Of a stretch of DNA of 64,000 nucleotides, positions 54,673-61,442 are shown one piece after another. The position numbers were made by a program, and so were the translations under genes. The number at the start of each line of letters is the position of its first letter. The stretch's first letter is position 1. The notes below the pieces were generated by a model. The model saw nothing but the letters and a program-made list of their open reading frames with translations, had not been told where the DNA came from and ran no database searches. The stretch comes from Methylorubrum rhodinum (GTDB lineage Bacteria; Pseudomonadota; Alphaproteobacteria; Rhizobiales; Beijerinckiaceae): positions 1-64,000 of the forward strand of contig NZ_JACHOP010000015.1 of NCBI RefSeq assembly GCF_014199935.1, given 5' to 3'.

Positions 54673-55734
54673 ATGACGCTTGACGCCGCCGATCTTGCCC
54701 CGGAGCCGCCTCGCGGCTCAACCATCCTCGCCGTCTCGTTCGCGGGCGCGCTGCCGCCGGGCCTTGAGGTTTTGGTCGAGCGGCTCGAGCAGCACGCCCG
54801 CGCCGCGCGCGGCGCGTTCGCCGACAACACCGTGCGCGCGCTGGCAGCCGACAGCCGCGTCTTCGCGGAGTGGTGCCGAGAGAACGGGCGCGAGATGCTG
54901 CCGGCGTCGCCCGAGACGGTCGTCGCCTTCATCGACGCCCAGGCGGAGCTGAAGTCCCGCGCCACGGTCGAGCGCTACCGCTCCTCGATTGCCGCGCTCC
55001 ATCGCGCCGCCGTTTTGCCGAACCCGTGCGACGACGAGGTCGTACGCTTGGCCATCAAGCGCATCAGCCGAGCCAAGGGCCGGCGGCAGAAGCAGGCCGA
55101 GCCGCTCAACCGGCCAAGCGTCGAGAGGATGCTCGCGGTGAAGGCGACGGAGCGGCTGCACCGGCGCGTGGCGGAGGGCGAGCGGGAGGTGCCGCTGATC
55201 GCGCTGCGGAACGCCGCGCTGATCGCAGTCGCCTACGACACACTGCTGCGCCGCTCCGAGCTCGTCTCATTATATATAGGGGATCTGCAGCGCGGGGCGG
55301 ACGGTTCGGGGACCGTCCTGGTCCGCCGCTCGAAGGCTGATCAGGAGGGCGAGGGCGCGATCAAGTATCTCGCGCCCGACACGATGACGCGCGTCGAGGC
55401 TTGGCTCGCGACGGCGAGGCTGGAGAGCGGCCCGCTGTTTCGGCCGCTCACCAAGGGTGGTCGACCGGGCAGGGCGGCGCTCGGCGGCGCCGAAGTCGCG
55501 CGCGTGTTTCGCGAGGTCGCTGCTGCAGCCGGGCTGAAACTCCCTCGCCTCCCCTCCGGACACTCGACCCGGGTCGGGGCGACGCAGGACATGTTCGCGG
55601 CCGGGTTCGAACTGCTCGAGGTCATGCAGGCGGGTTCCTGGAAGACGCCGGCGATGCCCGCCCGCTACGGAGAGCGGTTGAGAGCTCAGCGCGGAGCAGC
55701 CCGCAAGTTGGCGACCTTGCAAAATCGTGCGTAG
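54673..55734 (+). CDS. Tyrosine recombinase/integrase
   Basis: 353-residue site-specific recombinase. N-terminal SAM-like core-binding domain (FADNTVRALAADSRVFAEWC, RATVERYRSSIAALHRAA), catalytic domain with Arg I in TLLRRSELVSL (about residue 193), Lys in RRSKADQEGEG, HxxR in SGHSTRVGATQDM (about 296), and Tyr in MPARYGERL (about 330). Probably the mobility gene of an inserted segment, being next to the unusual cluster at 56284-63668. Confidence 0.9.
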   Translation: MTLDAADLAPEPPRGSTILAVSFAGALPPGLEVLVERLEQHARAARGAFADNTVRALAADSRVFAEWCRENGREMLPASPETVVAFIDAQAELKSRATVERYRSSIAALHRAAVLPNPCDDEVVRLAIKRISRAKGRRQKQAEPLNRPSVERMLAVKATERLHRRVAEGEREVPLIALRNAALIAVAYDTLLRRSELVSLYIGDLQRGADGSGTVLVRRSKADQEGEGAIKYLAPDTMTRVEAWLATARLESGPLFRPLTKGGRPGRAALGGAEVARVFREVAAAAGLKLPRLPSGHSTRVGATQDMFAAGFELLEVMQAGSWKTPAMPARYGERLRAQRGAARKLATLQNRA

Positions 55735-56283
55735 CGCGCCAGAATTACTGAGATTGCTCAAGGCTTAGGCAATTCTCAGCGCAATATTCTTGTTATTATT
55801 GACAAGTATTGCAAGCATGCTCAGGTTTTATCCGGGATAGCGGCTCAAATCTGCTTCGTAGCTCTCGCACTGGAGGCTCCCCCCGTCACGCCTTCTCACG
55901 CAATGCTTGGCTTCGTCCGCTATTCCTCGAGCGCGAGGTCGAGGGCGTAGGTCGGTAAGCGGAACTCCTCGAACGCGATCCCTAACACTCCCCTCTCGGT
56001 GGCGCGGGGCGCAGAATGCGTTGGCCATGGTGGTGGAAAGGCCGTCCGAGAGCGGAGGAGGGCGGGGGCTTCGTGACGGGGCGGGTGCCTGAGAGAGATC
56101 TTGGCACCCGACGCCCCTTCCCGTGCGCACTGCCTCCGAGCCCGCTCGGGCATTGACGGGCCGCTGATGGCTCTGCCAACGTCAAGTTCGACGAGGGCCC
56201 GGTTGCTAAGGGGGAATAGATAGCGGCGTTGGCGTCGGCCATGTCGGAGCCGGAGGAACCGTGATCCAAGGAGCGTTTGTTGC
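55735..56283. other. Intergenic, AT-rich dyads then non-coding
   Basis: 549 bases with no supportable gene. 55747-55779 holds an imperfect dyad (CTGAGATTGC...GGCAATTCTCAG) and 55780-55812 another (GCAATATTCTTGT...ACAAGTATTGC), in a markedly AT-rich patch. They could be a recombinase terminator or an attachment site. The rest to 56283 is GC-rich without signals. Confidence 0.4.
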
Positions 56284-57447
56284 ATGACTGACGAGGCCTT
56301 CGCTCCCCTCACCATCGCGGACTACGCGGCTCAGGCGGCGCTCACCGACCAGCGCAGTGACGGCGGTTCCCTAGCCTTCCCGCTGCTCGGCCTTTTCGGC
56401 GAAACCGGAAGCCTTCTCAGCGAGGTCAAGAAAAAGCAGCGCGATCGTGCCTCCTACCGCGGCTACGCGGGCGCCGTCGTCGAGGAGCTCGGCGACGTCC
56501 TCTGGTATCTGGCGGCGGTCGCGTCCCGCGTGAACGTCCGTTTGTCCGATGTCTTCGTTGAGGCTGCACCCACAATCGGCACCAACGGCCATATCACACT
56601 GGCTTCCTTACAGCCCGCCATCATGCCCCGAGCGGGTGAGCCGACCATCGCATTCGAGCGCACGCTGCTGAAGCTGGCAGGCGAAATCGGGCTCCTCGTG
56701 ATGGATCTCCAGGAGCAAGGAACGGAGACGCGCAATCACCTTTCGAGCAGCCGTTTGGCGGTCATCGCACGCACGCTTATCCAAGCCGCCAACGAGGCCG
56801 GTGTCACGCTCGAGGCGGCAGCGGTCAAGAACCTCGCCAAGATCGCCGATCGCTGGCCGCGCGAGCGCCACTATCCGGCTCCTCTCGACGCGAACGCGGA
56901 GCCTGAGGAGCGCCTACCACGCAGGCTCACCATCGAGATCTTCGAGCGGCAAGTTCGAGGGCGCACCTTCGTCTTCCAGCGCTGCAACGGCATCAACATC
57001 GGGGATCGGCTGACCGACAACGCCATGGCGGCCGATGACTACCGGTTCCACGATGCCTTCCACTACGCCTACGTTGCCGTGCTGGGCTGGTCGCCGGTCA
57101 CCCGCGCGCTCTTCCGCCTAAAGCGTAAGTCCGCTCCGAAGGTCGATGAGGCGCAGGATGGCGCCCGCGCTACGCTGATCGAGGAGGGGATCACCACGTG
57201 GATCTTCGGGCAGGCGGTTGAACTCGACCTGTTTGCCGGTATGAAGCCGGGCGACTTGCCGTTCGACCTCCTGAAGCACGTCCGGCAGTTCGTGGCGGGC
57301 TACGAGGCGGAACGGTGTCCGCTGTGGCTCTGGGAAGAAGCCATTCTGCAGGGCTACGCGGCGTTCCGCTTCCTCCGCGAGCATCGGCGCGGACGTCTCA
57401 TTCTCGACCTGGACAAGCATCAGATGACGATCGAGCCGCTTTCGTGA
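56284..57447 (+). CDS. MazG-like nucleotide pyrophosphohydrolase with C-terminal domain
   Basis: 387 residues. Residues about 25-90 form a MazG-type all-helical NTP pyrophosphohydrolase with metal ligands in GLFGETGSLLSEVKK and VEELGDVLWYLAAV. A second, weaker MazG-like region (LLKLAGEIGLLVMDLQEQ) follows at about 125-195 without the full acidic set. The C-terminal 170 residues (RFHDAFHYAYVAVLGW, EEGITTWIFGQAVELD, LWLWEEAILQGYAAF) form another conserved-looking domain, seen with MazG in mobile contexts. Would hydrolyse (d)NTPs to monophosphates. Overlaps the next gene by four bases. Confidence 0.8.
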   Translation: MTDEAFAPLTIADYAAQAALTDQRSDGGSLAFPLLGLFGETGSLLSEVKKKQRDRASYRGYAGAVVEELGDVLWYLAAVASRVNVRLSDVFVEAAPTIGTNGHITLASLQPAIMPRAGEPTIAFERTLLKLAGEIGLLVMDLQEQGTETRNHLSSSRLAVIARTLIQAANEAGVTLEAAAVKNLAKIADRWPRERHYPAPLDANAEPEERLPRRLTIEIFERQVRGRTFVFQRCNGINIGDRLTDNAMAADDYRFHDAFHYAYVAVLGWSPVTRALFRLKRKSAPKVDEAQDGARATLIEEGITTWIFGQAVELDLFAGMKPGDLPFDLLKHVRQFVAGYEAERCPLWLWEEAILQGYAAFRFLREHRRGRLILDLDKHQMTIEPLS

Positions 57448-58142
57448 AGACGCCTCGCACCTTTGCCGACACTCTCGCCGACACGACGCTCAAGTCGGTG
57501 TTCAATCCCTATCGCGATCACTGCGTTCTCCACGATCGCGATGACGGTGCGCGCGTCCGCAAGCGCAATCTGGTTCACTGCCTGGAGGCGGCGATCGAGG
57601 CGAAGGTCGACACGATCTGGATCGCCCGCGATCTCGGCTATCGCGGGGGTCGGCGGACCGGGGTACCACTCACCGACGAGGTTCACCTGACATCCGCCAG
57701 CGCGCTCCTCGGCGGGATCGCGCTCGACCGCGCCACGCGCGGCCCCATCGTCGCCGAGCGCACGGCCGCAGTTGTCTGGCGGGTCCTCTCCCGAGTCGGC
57801 GCGCCTGTCGTCCTCTGGAACGTCTTCCCGCTACATCCGCACGAGCCCGACGACCCGCTCTCCAACCGTTGCCACACTCGTGCCGAGCGTGACGCCACCT
57901 GGCCGTTTCTGACAGCGCTCATCGGCATGATCGCGCCGCGTCGGATCGTGGCGATTGGGCGCGATGCCGGCTTGGCGCTCTCCGGGATCGAAATCCCGGT
58001 GATGACGGTCCGCCACCCGAGCTACGGCGGGCAGTCGGAGTTCATCGCCGGCGTCCATGCGATCTATGGGGTGAATGAGCAGCTCACTGCTCCGCAGTTG
58101 CCCTTGCTGGCGGCTCAGGCTGCGAGCGGAGCAATTGCCTGA
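57444..58142 (+). CDS. Uracil-DNA-glycosylase-like protein
   Basis: 232 residues from GTG 57444. Superfamily motifs: an opening VFNPYRDHC, IARDLGYRGGRRTGVPLTDE (phosphate/base loop), WNVFPLHPHEPDD (the FPxHPH type motif), IVAIGRDAGLAL, and VRHPSYGGQ near the end. Not a classical family-1 UDG: GQDPYH is absent. Members excise or bind damaged or modified pyrimidines; this one is unassigned. Translationally coupled to the MazG-like gene. Its 3' end overlaps the convergent gene by 28 bases. Confidence 0.78.
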   Translation: MKTPRTFADTLADTTLKSVFNPYRDHCVLHDRDDGARVRKRNLVHCLEAAIEAKVDTIWIARDLGYRGGRRTGVPLTDEVHLTSASALLGGIALDRATRGPIVAERTAAVVWRVLSRVGAPVVLWNVFPLHPHEPDDPLSNRCHTRAERDATWPFLTALIGMIAPRRIVAIGRDAGLALSGIEIPVMTVRHPSYGGQSEFIAGVHAIYGVNEQLTAPQLPLLAAQAASGAIA

Positions 58143-58885
58143 TCGAACCGCGCGAGAAGAGCCTTGATCTCCCCGCGCATGGCGCCGCCGGGCTGGTCGA
58201 TCTTCGCATGGGTCGAAATCACGGTCAGCGGACCCACCTCCATCCCAGTCTCGCGGGCGACGAAGGCCATCAGGCGGCCCAGGCCGATCAGATTCCCCAG
58301 CAGCTTCTCGACGTAGTAATGGTTTCGATACTGAGCCGTGAGCGTCACCTTGCGCGGTGATCCGGGAACGACCTTGAAGCTCAGGAAGCTGAGGCACTGA
58401 CCACCGTAAGGAGAATTGTCGACATCGCGGATGGGATCGAACAGCGAAAGCTCGAACTTGTTGAGCGCCCGCACGCTGTCGTCGTTCATCCGCTCGACAA
58501 TGTCCCAGAGCTGGTTGGGCGGAACGCCCGCGGTTCCCTGGTAGGCGATCATCCGCTCGAAATAGTAGCCGGACCACCGACCGCCGCGGCGCACTTTCGG
58601 CAAGACCCGATCGTTGAACACGTCGAAGAACGCCGGCGCGCCGTGCCGCAGGTACAGCGAGGTCGGAAAGATCGTGTTTGCGACCGTCTCGATCGGTTTC
58701 GCCCGATCGGCGAGGAAGCCGTCGACGGCTGCCACGCCCGGATGTGCGACCGTCGACGCCGCCGTCGGATCGTCGATGTCGATGATCACGTTGTAGGCTT
58801 CGTGATTGCGCATGTGGTCGACATGGCGCACCGCTTCGCGCCAGGCGCTCGCGCAGTCAGGCTGCGAGGGGACGGGCAGATACAT
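58115..58885 (-). CDS. Thymidylate-synthase-like protein
   Basis: 256 residues from the ATG at 58885, six bases after GGAGG (ATG 58891 would sit on the ribosome-binding site). The core resembles ThyA: GGQCLSFLSFKVV with Cys 164 at the nucleophile position, TAQYRNHYYVEKLLGNLIGLGRLMAFVARETG in place of the LYQRSxD...N-IASYALL helix, and VGPLTVISTHAKID for the HxxxD-like end. The folate-binding and Arg-rich dUMP contacts look divergent. It may methylate or hydroxymethylate a pyrimidine or only bind it. Last gene of the minus-strand operon. Confidence 0.7.
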   Translation of the reverse strand: MYLPVPSQPDCASAWREAVRHVDHMRNHEAYNVIIDIDDPTAASTVAHPGVAAVDGFLADRAKPIETVANTIFPTSLYLRHGAPAFFDVFNDRVLPKVRRGGRWSGYYFERMIAYQGTAGVPPNQLWDIVERMNDDSVRALNKFELSLFDPIRDVDNSPYGGQCLSFLSFKVVPGSPRKVTLTAQYRNHYYVEKLLGNLIGLGRLMAFVARETGMEVGPLTVISTHAKIDQPGGAMRGEIKALLARFDQAIAPLAA

Positions 58886-59543
58886 CGACATCCTCCGTAA
58901 GAAGCGCGGCCCCGAATAGGCGCGGCACGATGAACCCTTCGGTCAGCCAGCCATGGCCGCCGACGCCCCAACCCGGACCCCAGCTATTGCGCACGAGGAT
59001 CGCGCGTGCGCCCCGGATCGTCCCGTGACCGACCGCGACCACGGCGTGCCGCCGCGCGGGGTCGGGCGCCTCACCAGCCGCCGGCTGAACCACCCCTTCA
59101 GGTGTGGGCATGTAGAAGGATCGCGACAGCCTCAGCAGCAGGATGACCGGACGATCCGCTTCGAGCTCGGCAACAATCGCATCGATGGCGTGAGCATGAG
59201 GTGCGCCAGCCCGTCCGAACCGCGGGCCAACGGCCGCGGGCGGGGACCACAGCGCAGGATCGGCAGGCATCGCAGCGAGATACGGCCACCCGGTTTCCTC
59301 CGGCTGCCCCTCCTGACGCAGTGTCGCCAGCATCGCGGACAGCGTCGCGCCCTGTTCCGGCAGACGTCCGGCGCGTTGCTGTGCGTGGTAGAAGGCGAAC
59401 TCGCACGACAGCGGCGACCACCCCGGCCGCAACGCGGCATGCGCGTCGCTCGCCGCGAAGGCGAGGCAGGTCGGGCGCGATGCTTGGTTGCGGGCCGCTC
59501 CGAATGCGGACCGCAGGTCCTTGAGAATGGTCACGGAGGTCAT
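58857..59543 (-). CDS. Papain-like (C1) cysteine peptidase
   Basis: 228 residues, cytoplasmic (no signal peptide). The C1 triad is visible: Cys 26 in RPTCLAFAAS, His 166 in RRHAVVAVGHG, Asn 186 in VRNSWGPGWGVGGHGW. No pro-domain precedes the catalytic Cys, so it lacks built-in inhibition. The gene upstream, overlapping by four bases, encodes a protein with a chagasin-like inhibitor domain, a natural candidate for that control. Confidence 0.85.
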   Translation of the reverse strand: MTSVTILKDLRSAFGAARNQASRPTCLAFAASDAHAALRPGWSPLSCEFAFYHAQQRAGRLPEQGATLSAMLATLRQEGQPEETGWPYLAAMPADPALWSPPAAVGPRFGRAGAPHAHAIDAIVAELEADRPVILLLRLSRSFYMPTPEGVVQPAAGEAPDPARRHAVVAVGHGTIRGARAILVRNSWGPGWGVGGHGWLTEGFIVPRLFGAALLTEDVDVSARPLAA

Positions 59544-60553
59544 GCGGCTTCGAGCAGCCTCCGCCGCTCGGCCCGCGAGAGGCCTTCCTCTTCCGGTCCC
59601 GTCAGGTCGAAGTCGAGCTGCAACCGGGACAGCGGCGGATCGGGCTCCCAGGGCCGCCGCTCGTCGAGCTGCAACGATCCCCGCCGGCCTTCCTCGGGCG
59701 CCGCGGTCACGCGACGGATGACCGGGCCGCCGATACCATCGCCATCGATGGCTTCCGTCGCATCGCGAACGACCGCAAAACCGCTCGCCGCGAGCTGCTC
59801 GATGTTCCAGATGTAGCCGCCCCCGCTGTGCTCCTTGAGGCGGAGCACGAAGACGTCGTTTCGGCTCCCGTCGATACGGGTGCCGGCATCGCGCTCGGTC
59901 AGCAGCCAGACATCGCCCCGATAATCCTGGGGTCGATAGTCCTGCAACAACGCGACCTTCAGCTCGCGCGGCTGCGTCTGCTGAAGCTCCCGTGCCAGCG
60001 CTGCCGCGATCATCCGGTGGCGCACAAGCGTCCAGCACGTCGCTTCGTAGCTGGCGCCGAGCCGCAGAGCGAGCTGGTACACCCGGTTCGGCCGCCGGAA
60101 GTCGTCCACTGTCCAACCCTGACGCGCGGCATGCCATTGGATCAGCCAGCGCGGCATCATGAACCCAACCGCGAACGCGTCGGCCTCGACCTCCTGGAAG
60201 TCCTCTGCCGGTGCGCCTGCCATCGGCATGCGTCGCAGGATGCTCTCGTCATCGAGGCTCGGCAGATGCTTCATGGTGTAGTGGCCGAGTTCATGCGCGG
60301 CGGTGAAGCGCTGGATCGCCATCGGCCGCTGCGTCGTGACGAGAACGCCCGGTGCGGGGTCACTTAGATAGGCGCCAAGCAACCCTTGCAGGGGGCGCAG
60401 CAGCAGCGGCAGATCGAGGGTGTGGATCGCGCCGAAGACATCGACGGACCCACCCTGCGCCTCGACCATAAGACGCAGGTCAAGCGCTTGATGAAGGCGC
60501 GCGGCCGCCATGGTTCCGGCCCGTACCGCACCTGCATAATCGCCGGCGGCCAT
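59540..60553 (-). CDS. ImmA/IrrE metallopeptidase fused to chagasin-like domain
   Basis: 337 residues. Residues about 15-180: ImmA/IrrE zinc-peptidase with HELGH (87-91) and the downstream EVEADAFAVGFMMP glutamate helix. Residues about 210-320: beta-rich domain with the chagasin (I42) marks GGGYIW (244-249), a Gly-rich loop and RRPWE (299-303), the loops by which chagasins plug papain-like peptidases. ImmA-type enzymes usually cleave a partner XRE repressor, and one is encoded directly upstream. The fusion suggests one protein that both regulates transcription and restrains the adjacent peptidase (inference). Confidence 0.8.
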   Translation of the reverse strand: MAAGDYAGAVRAGTMAAARLHQALDLRLMVEAQGGSVDVFGAIHTLDLPLLLRPLQGLLGAYLSDPAPGVLVTTQRPMAIQRFTAAHELGHYTMKHLPSLDDESILRRMPMAGAPAEDFQEVEADAFAVGFMMPRWLIQWHAARQGWTVDDFRRPNRVYQLALRLGASYEATCWTLVRHRMIAAALARELQQTQPRELKVALLQDYRPQDYRGDVWLLTERDAGTRIDGSRNDVFVLRLKEHSGGGYIWNIEQLAASGFAVVRDATEAIDGDGIGGPVIRRVTAAPEEGRRGSLQLDERRPWEPDPPLSRLQLDFDLTGPEEEGLSRAERRRLLEAA

Positions 60554-60558
60554 GCGCG

Positions 60559-60933
60559 TCAGCCCCGTGCGGCTTGCGCGCGCGTCCGCAGGTAATCCGC
60601 GAAGCGGCCGAGTTCGTCGCGATCCTGCATCGACAGCGCGGCCGCGCGGCGGGCGAGATGCGCGACATCAACGGGCAAGGCCGCTGCCGCCTCGTCCTCT
60701 CCCGTGAAGAATGCGACCGGTTGTCGATAGAGCTTGGCCAAACGCGTCAGCTCGATCGCTTCCACCCGCCGCTGGCCGTTCTCGATATCGGTCAGCGCGG
60801 TGCGCGGGATCTTGAGATAGGTCGCGACCTCCTCCTGCTTAAGGCCGAGATATTTGCGGGCTTCGCGTAACCGCTCGCCGAGCCGGCGACGCTCGGCGTC
60901 GTCATCGTCCTGCTGGATCGCCGCCTGGGTCAT
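60559..60933 (-). CDS. XRE-family repressor
   Basis: 124 residues from the ATG at 60933, seven bases after AGGAGG. Helix-turn-helix at residues about 17-70 (LGERLREARKYLGLKQEEVATYLKIPRTALTDIENGQRRV). The C-terminal half is helical and ends RDELGRFADYL. The likely cleavage substrate of the ImmA/IrrE protein, whose gene begins five bases downstream, and the likely ligand of the inverted repeat at 61312-61332. Confidence 0.87.
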   Translation of the reverse strand: MTQAAIQQDDDDAERRRLGERLREARKYLGLKQEEVATYLKIPRTALTDIENGQRRVEAIELTRLAKLYRQPVAFFTGEDEAAAALPVDVAHLARRAAALSMQDRDELGRFADYLRTRAQAARG

Positions 60934-61280
60934 CACTTGCCTCCTTTGCGCTTCTTCCAACAGGCTTCGATCCTCGGCAGAAGCTGCGTCAGCGCCTGGT
61001 CGACCGAGCCATAGCCGCCTGTCCGCACCACGCTGTCCGGCAGCTCAATGCCGAGAATCGGCTCGACGACACACAGGATCGAGACCACCACGAGGGAGTC
61101 GATCTGGAACGGCGTGCTTCCGATCGCTGGCAGTGTCGGCGGCAGAGCGACGCCTTTGATCGAGGCCTCGGCCTTGACTGCCTTGATCAACTCGCTTCGC
61201 AAATCCTTCGCCACCGCAGCCGAAGGAAACGGTGCGACGACCGGAGCCGAGATGGGTGGCGCAAGCGTAGCGGTAGCCAT
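60933..61280 (-). CDS. Acyl-carrier-protein-like protein
   Basis: 115 residues. After an Ala/Pro-rich head, the region 55-105 reads STPFQIDSLVVVSILCVVEP, then GIELPDSVV and SVDQALTQLL. This has the ACP pattern: DSL (Ser 62 for a phosphopantetheine arm), helix II, and the acidic GIELPD turn. No fatty-acid or polyketide genes are near. Its stop overlaps the XRE start. Function in this setting is unknown; a scaffold or carrier role is possible. First gene of the minus-strand operon from ATG 61280; an in-frame ATG at 61331 falls inside the operator. Confidence 0.62.
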   Translation of the reverse strand: MATATLAPPISAPVVAPFPSAAVAKDLRSELIKAVKAEASIKGVALPPTLPAIGSTPFQIDSLVVVSILCVVEPILGIELPDSVVRTGGYGSVDQALTQLLPRIEACWKKRKGGK

Positions 61281-61311
61281 GGCGTCCCTTTCCAGCACTT
61301 GCGGCCAATTT

Positions 61312-61332
61312 AATGTCGGATTTTCCGACATT
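61312..61332. promoter_or_regulatory. Perfect inverted repeat, likely XRE operator
   Basis: AATGTCGGA (61312-61320), TTT, TCCGACATT (61324-61332). It lies between the divergent ACP-like and phosphoesterase genes, so one bound repressor could control both sides of the cluster. A shared 10-mer CGGATTTTCC recurs at 63706-63715, upstream of the ArdC-like gene. Confidence 0.7.
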
Positions 61333-61442
61333 CAAGGGTGGGACGGCAGAGCACCTGCTCTTGGCGCTTCCGGCCGGTGGAGCTCTCGATACGGTCAGCG
61401 GTGGCGTGTGTTCAGCAGCGGCGCGGCTGGCTAAACAGGGAC

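Noticed and set aside
60870..60900. GTAACC inside the XRE gene
   Set aside because: Lies in coding sequence and has no CGAA 16 bases on.
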